A DNA stretch of 14,400 bases from Castellaniella defragrans_A (GTDB taxonomy: Bacteria; Pseudomonadota; Gammaproteobacteria; Burkholderiales; Burkholderiaceae_B), in the NCBI RefSeq assembly GCF_040394755.1, contig NZ_JBEBRQ010000060.1; one strand, written 5' to 3'. The notes beneath the pieces were generated by a model. That model worked only from the letters and a program-made list of their open reading frames with translations. It was not told the origin of the DNA and ran no database searches. The position numbers and the translations under genes are program-made. Positions 14,174 through 14,400 of this stretch are shown one piece after another; position 1 is the first letter of the stretch; every line of letters begins with the position of its first letter.

Positions 14174-14179
14174 AATGGA

Positions 14180-14210
14180 GGGGCTTGCGCAACAACGCAT
14201 GCCCCCGCTC
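14180..14210 (+). terminator. Possible terminator after the HAD phosphatase gene
   Basis: GGGGCTTGCG (14180-14189) pairs with CGCATGCCCC (14196-14205) with one T-T mismatch and a 6-base loop. The tail, CGCTCTTTC, has only a weak T-run. It lies 7 bases after the stop codon. It could end the ubiG transcript ahead of ssrA, but efficiency is doubtful. Confidence 0.4.
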
Positions 14211-14283
14211 TTTCACCGTTCATGAATGTGCACCTTGCCTGACCACAAGCACGATTCCTGTTTCATTATCCGAAAAATATCGG

Positions 14284-14289
14284 TAAAAT
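14284..14289 (+). promoter_or_regulatory. -10 element for ssrA
   Basis: TAAAAT (5 of 6 to TATAAT) ends 9 bases before the mature tmRNA 5' end. This leaves room for a leader of a few bases to be removed by RNase P. The -35 side is poor (TTTCAT or TTCATT at 16-17 bases). Confidence 0.5.
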
Positions 14290-14298
14290 GGAGGGACT

Positions 14299-14400
14299 GG
14301 GGCCGACATGGCTTCGACGTGGGTCACAAAGCAAGATAGTGCATACCGAGCACCAGTACGCTCGTAAATCCACTGGAAAACTACAAACGCCAACGACGAG
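14299..14400 (+). ncRNA. ssrA: Transfer-messenger RNA, 5' part (truncated by window end)
   Basis: The RNA begins GGGGCCGACATGGCTTCGAC, the conserved tmRNA 5' acceptor and D-arm-like segment. The resume codon is GCC at 14389-14391, and the tag reads Ala-Asn-Asp-Glu before the window ends at 14400. The ANDE start fits the ANDERFALAA-type tag known in Bordetella and relatives. With SmpB, tmRNA frees ribosomes stalled on broken mRNA and tags the product for proteolysis. The 3' half (rest of tag, pseudoknots, TPsiC arm, CCA end) lies outside. The sequence continues past 14400, so this is an edge truncation and not a broken gene. Confidence 0.95.

Noticed and set aside
14199..14225. Eight-codon ATG frame (MPPLFHRS) as a leader peptide
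   Set aside because: No ribosome binding site at proper distance and no downstream attenuated coding gene; tmRNA needs none.
14173..14295. Direct repeat AAATGGAGGG at 14173-14182 and 14286-14295
   Set aside because: Only 10 bases, 113 apart, with no integrase gene, no tRNA-like attachment site between the copies and no compositional break. tmRNA genes are common integration sites, but at the 3' end, which is outside the window.

Overview
The window is about 65% GC by eye and reads as core chromosome of a betaproteobacterium in Burkholderiales, most likely Alcaligenaceae (Bordetella/Achromobacter/Castellaniella type). The evidence is the short OmpA of about 190 residues, the tmRNA tag that starts ANDE, and the gene order gyrA-serC-pheA-hisC-tyrA-aroA-cmk-rpsA-ihfB-lapA-lapB. 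The genus assignment is an inference from remembered homologues, not from a search.

Layout. Positions 1-11707 hold eleven genes, all on the minus strand and so transcribed right to left: gyrA, serC, pheA, hisC, tyrA, aroA, cmk, rpsA, ihfB, lapA and the start of lapB, which is cut by the window edge. From gyrA to cmk the genes overlap by 1-8 bases or are 6 bases apart, so this is one translationally coupled block. A 105-base gap with hairpins and a T-run separates cmk from rpsA. The stop of rpsA shares one base with the ihfB start. A clear intrinsic terminator closes ihfB, and lapAB follows 124 bases further on.

The 390-base region 11708-12097 is a divergent promoter region, with an extended -10 element facing each way. 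To its right, on the plus strand, lie ompA with a strong terminator, ubiG, a HAD phosphatase of the Gph/MupP type, and the 5' part of the tmRNA gene ssrA, cut by the window end inside its tag reading frame.

How the genes work together. serC, pheA, hisC, tyrA and aroA cover serine/pyridoxine supply, the EPSP step of the shikimate pathway, and the branches from chorismate through prephenate to phenylalanine and tyrosine. They share an operon with DNA supercoiling (gyrA), CMP phosphorylation (cmk), translation initiation (rpsA), nucleoid architecture (ihfB) and lipopolysaccharide-assembly control (lapAB). The right-hand side serves the envelope (OmpA-peptidoglycan link), ubiquinone synthesis, probable muramic acid recycling, and ribosome rescue. 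I found no mobile element, CRISPR array, phage gene or defence locus, and no convincing new system. The points most worth a second look are the phosphatase next to ubiG, the cmk-rpsA leader, the ompA-ubiG junction and a possible 38-codon ORF after the phosphatase.
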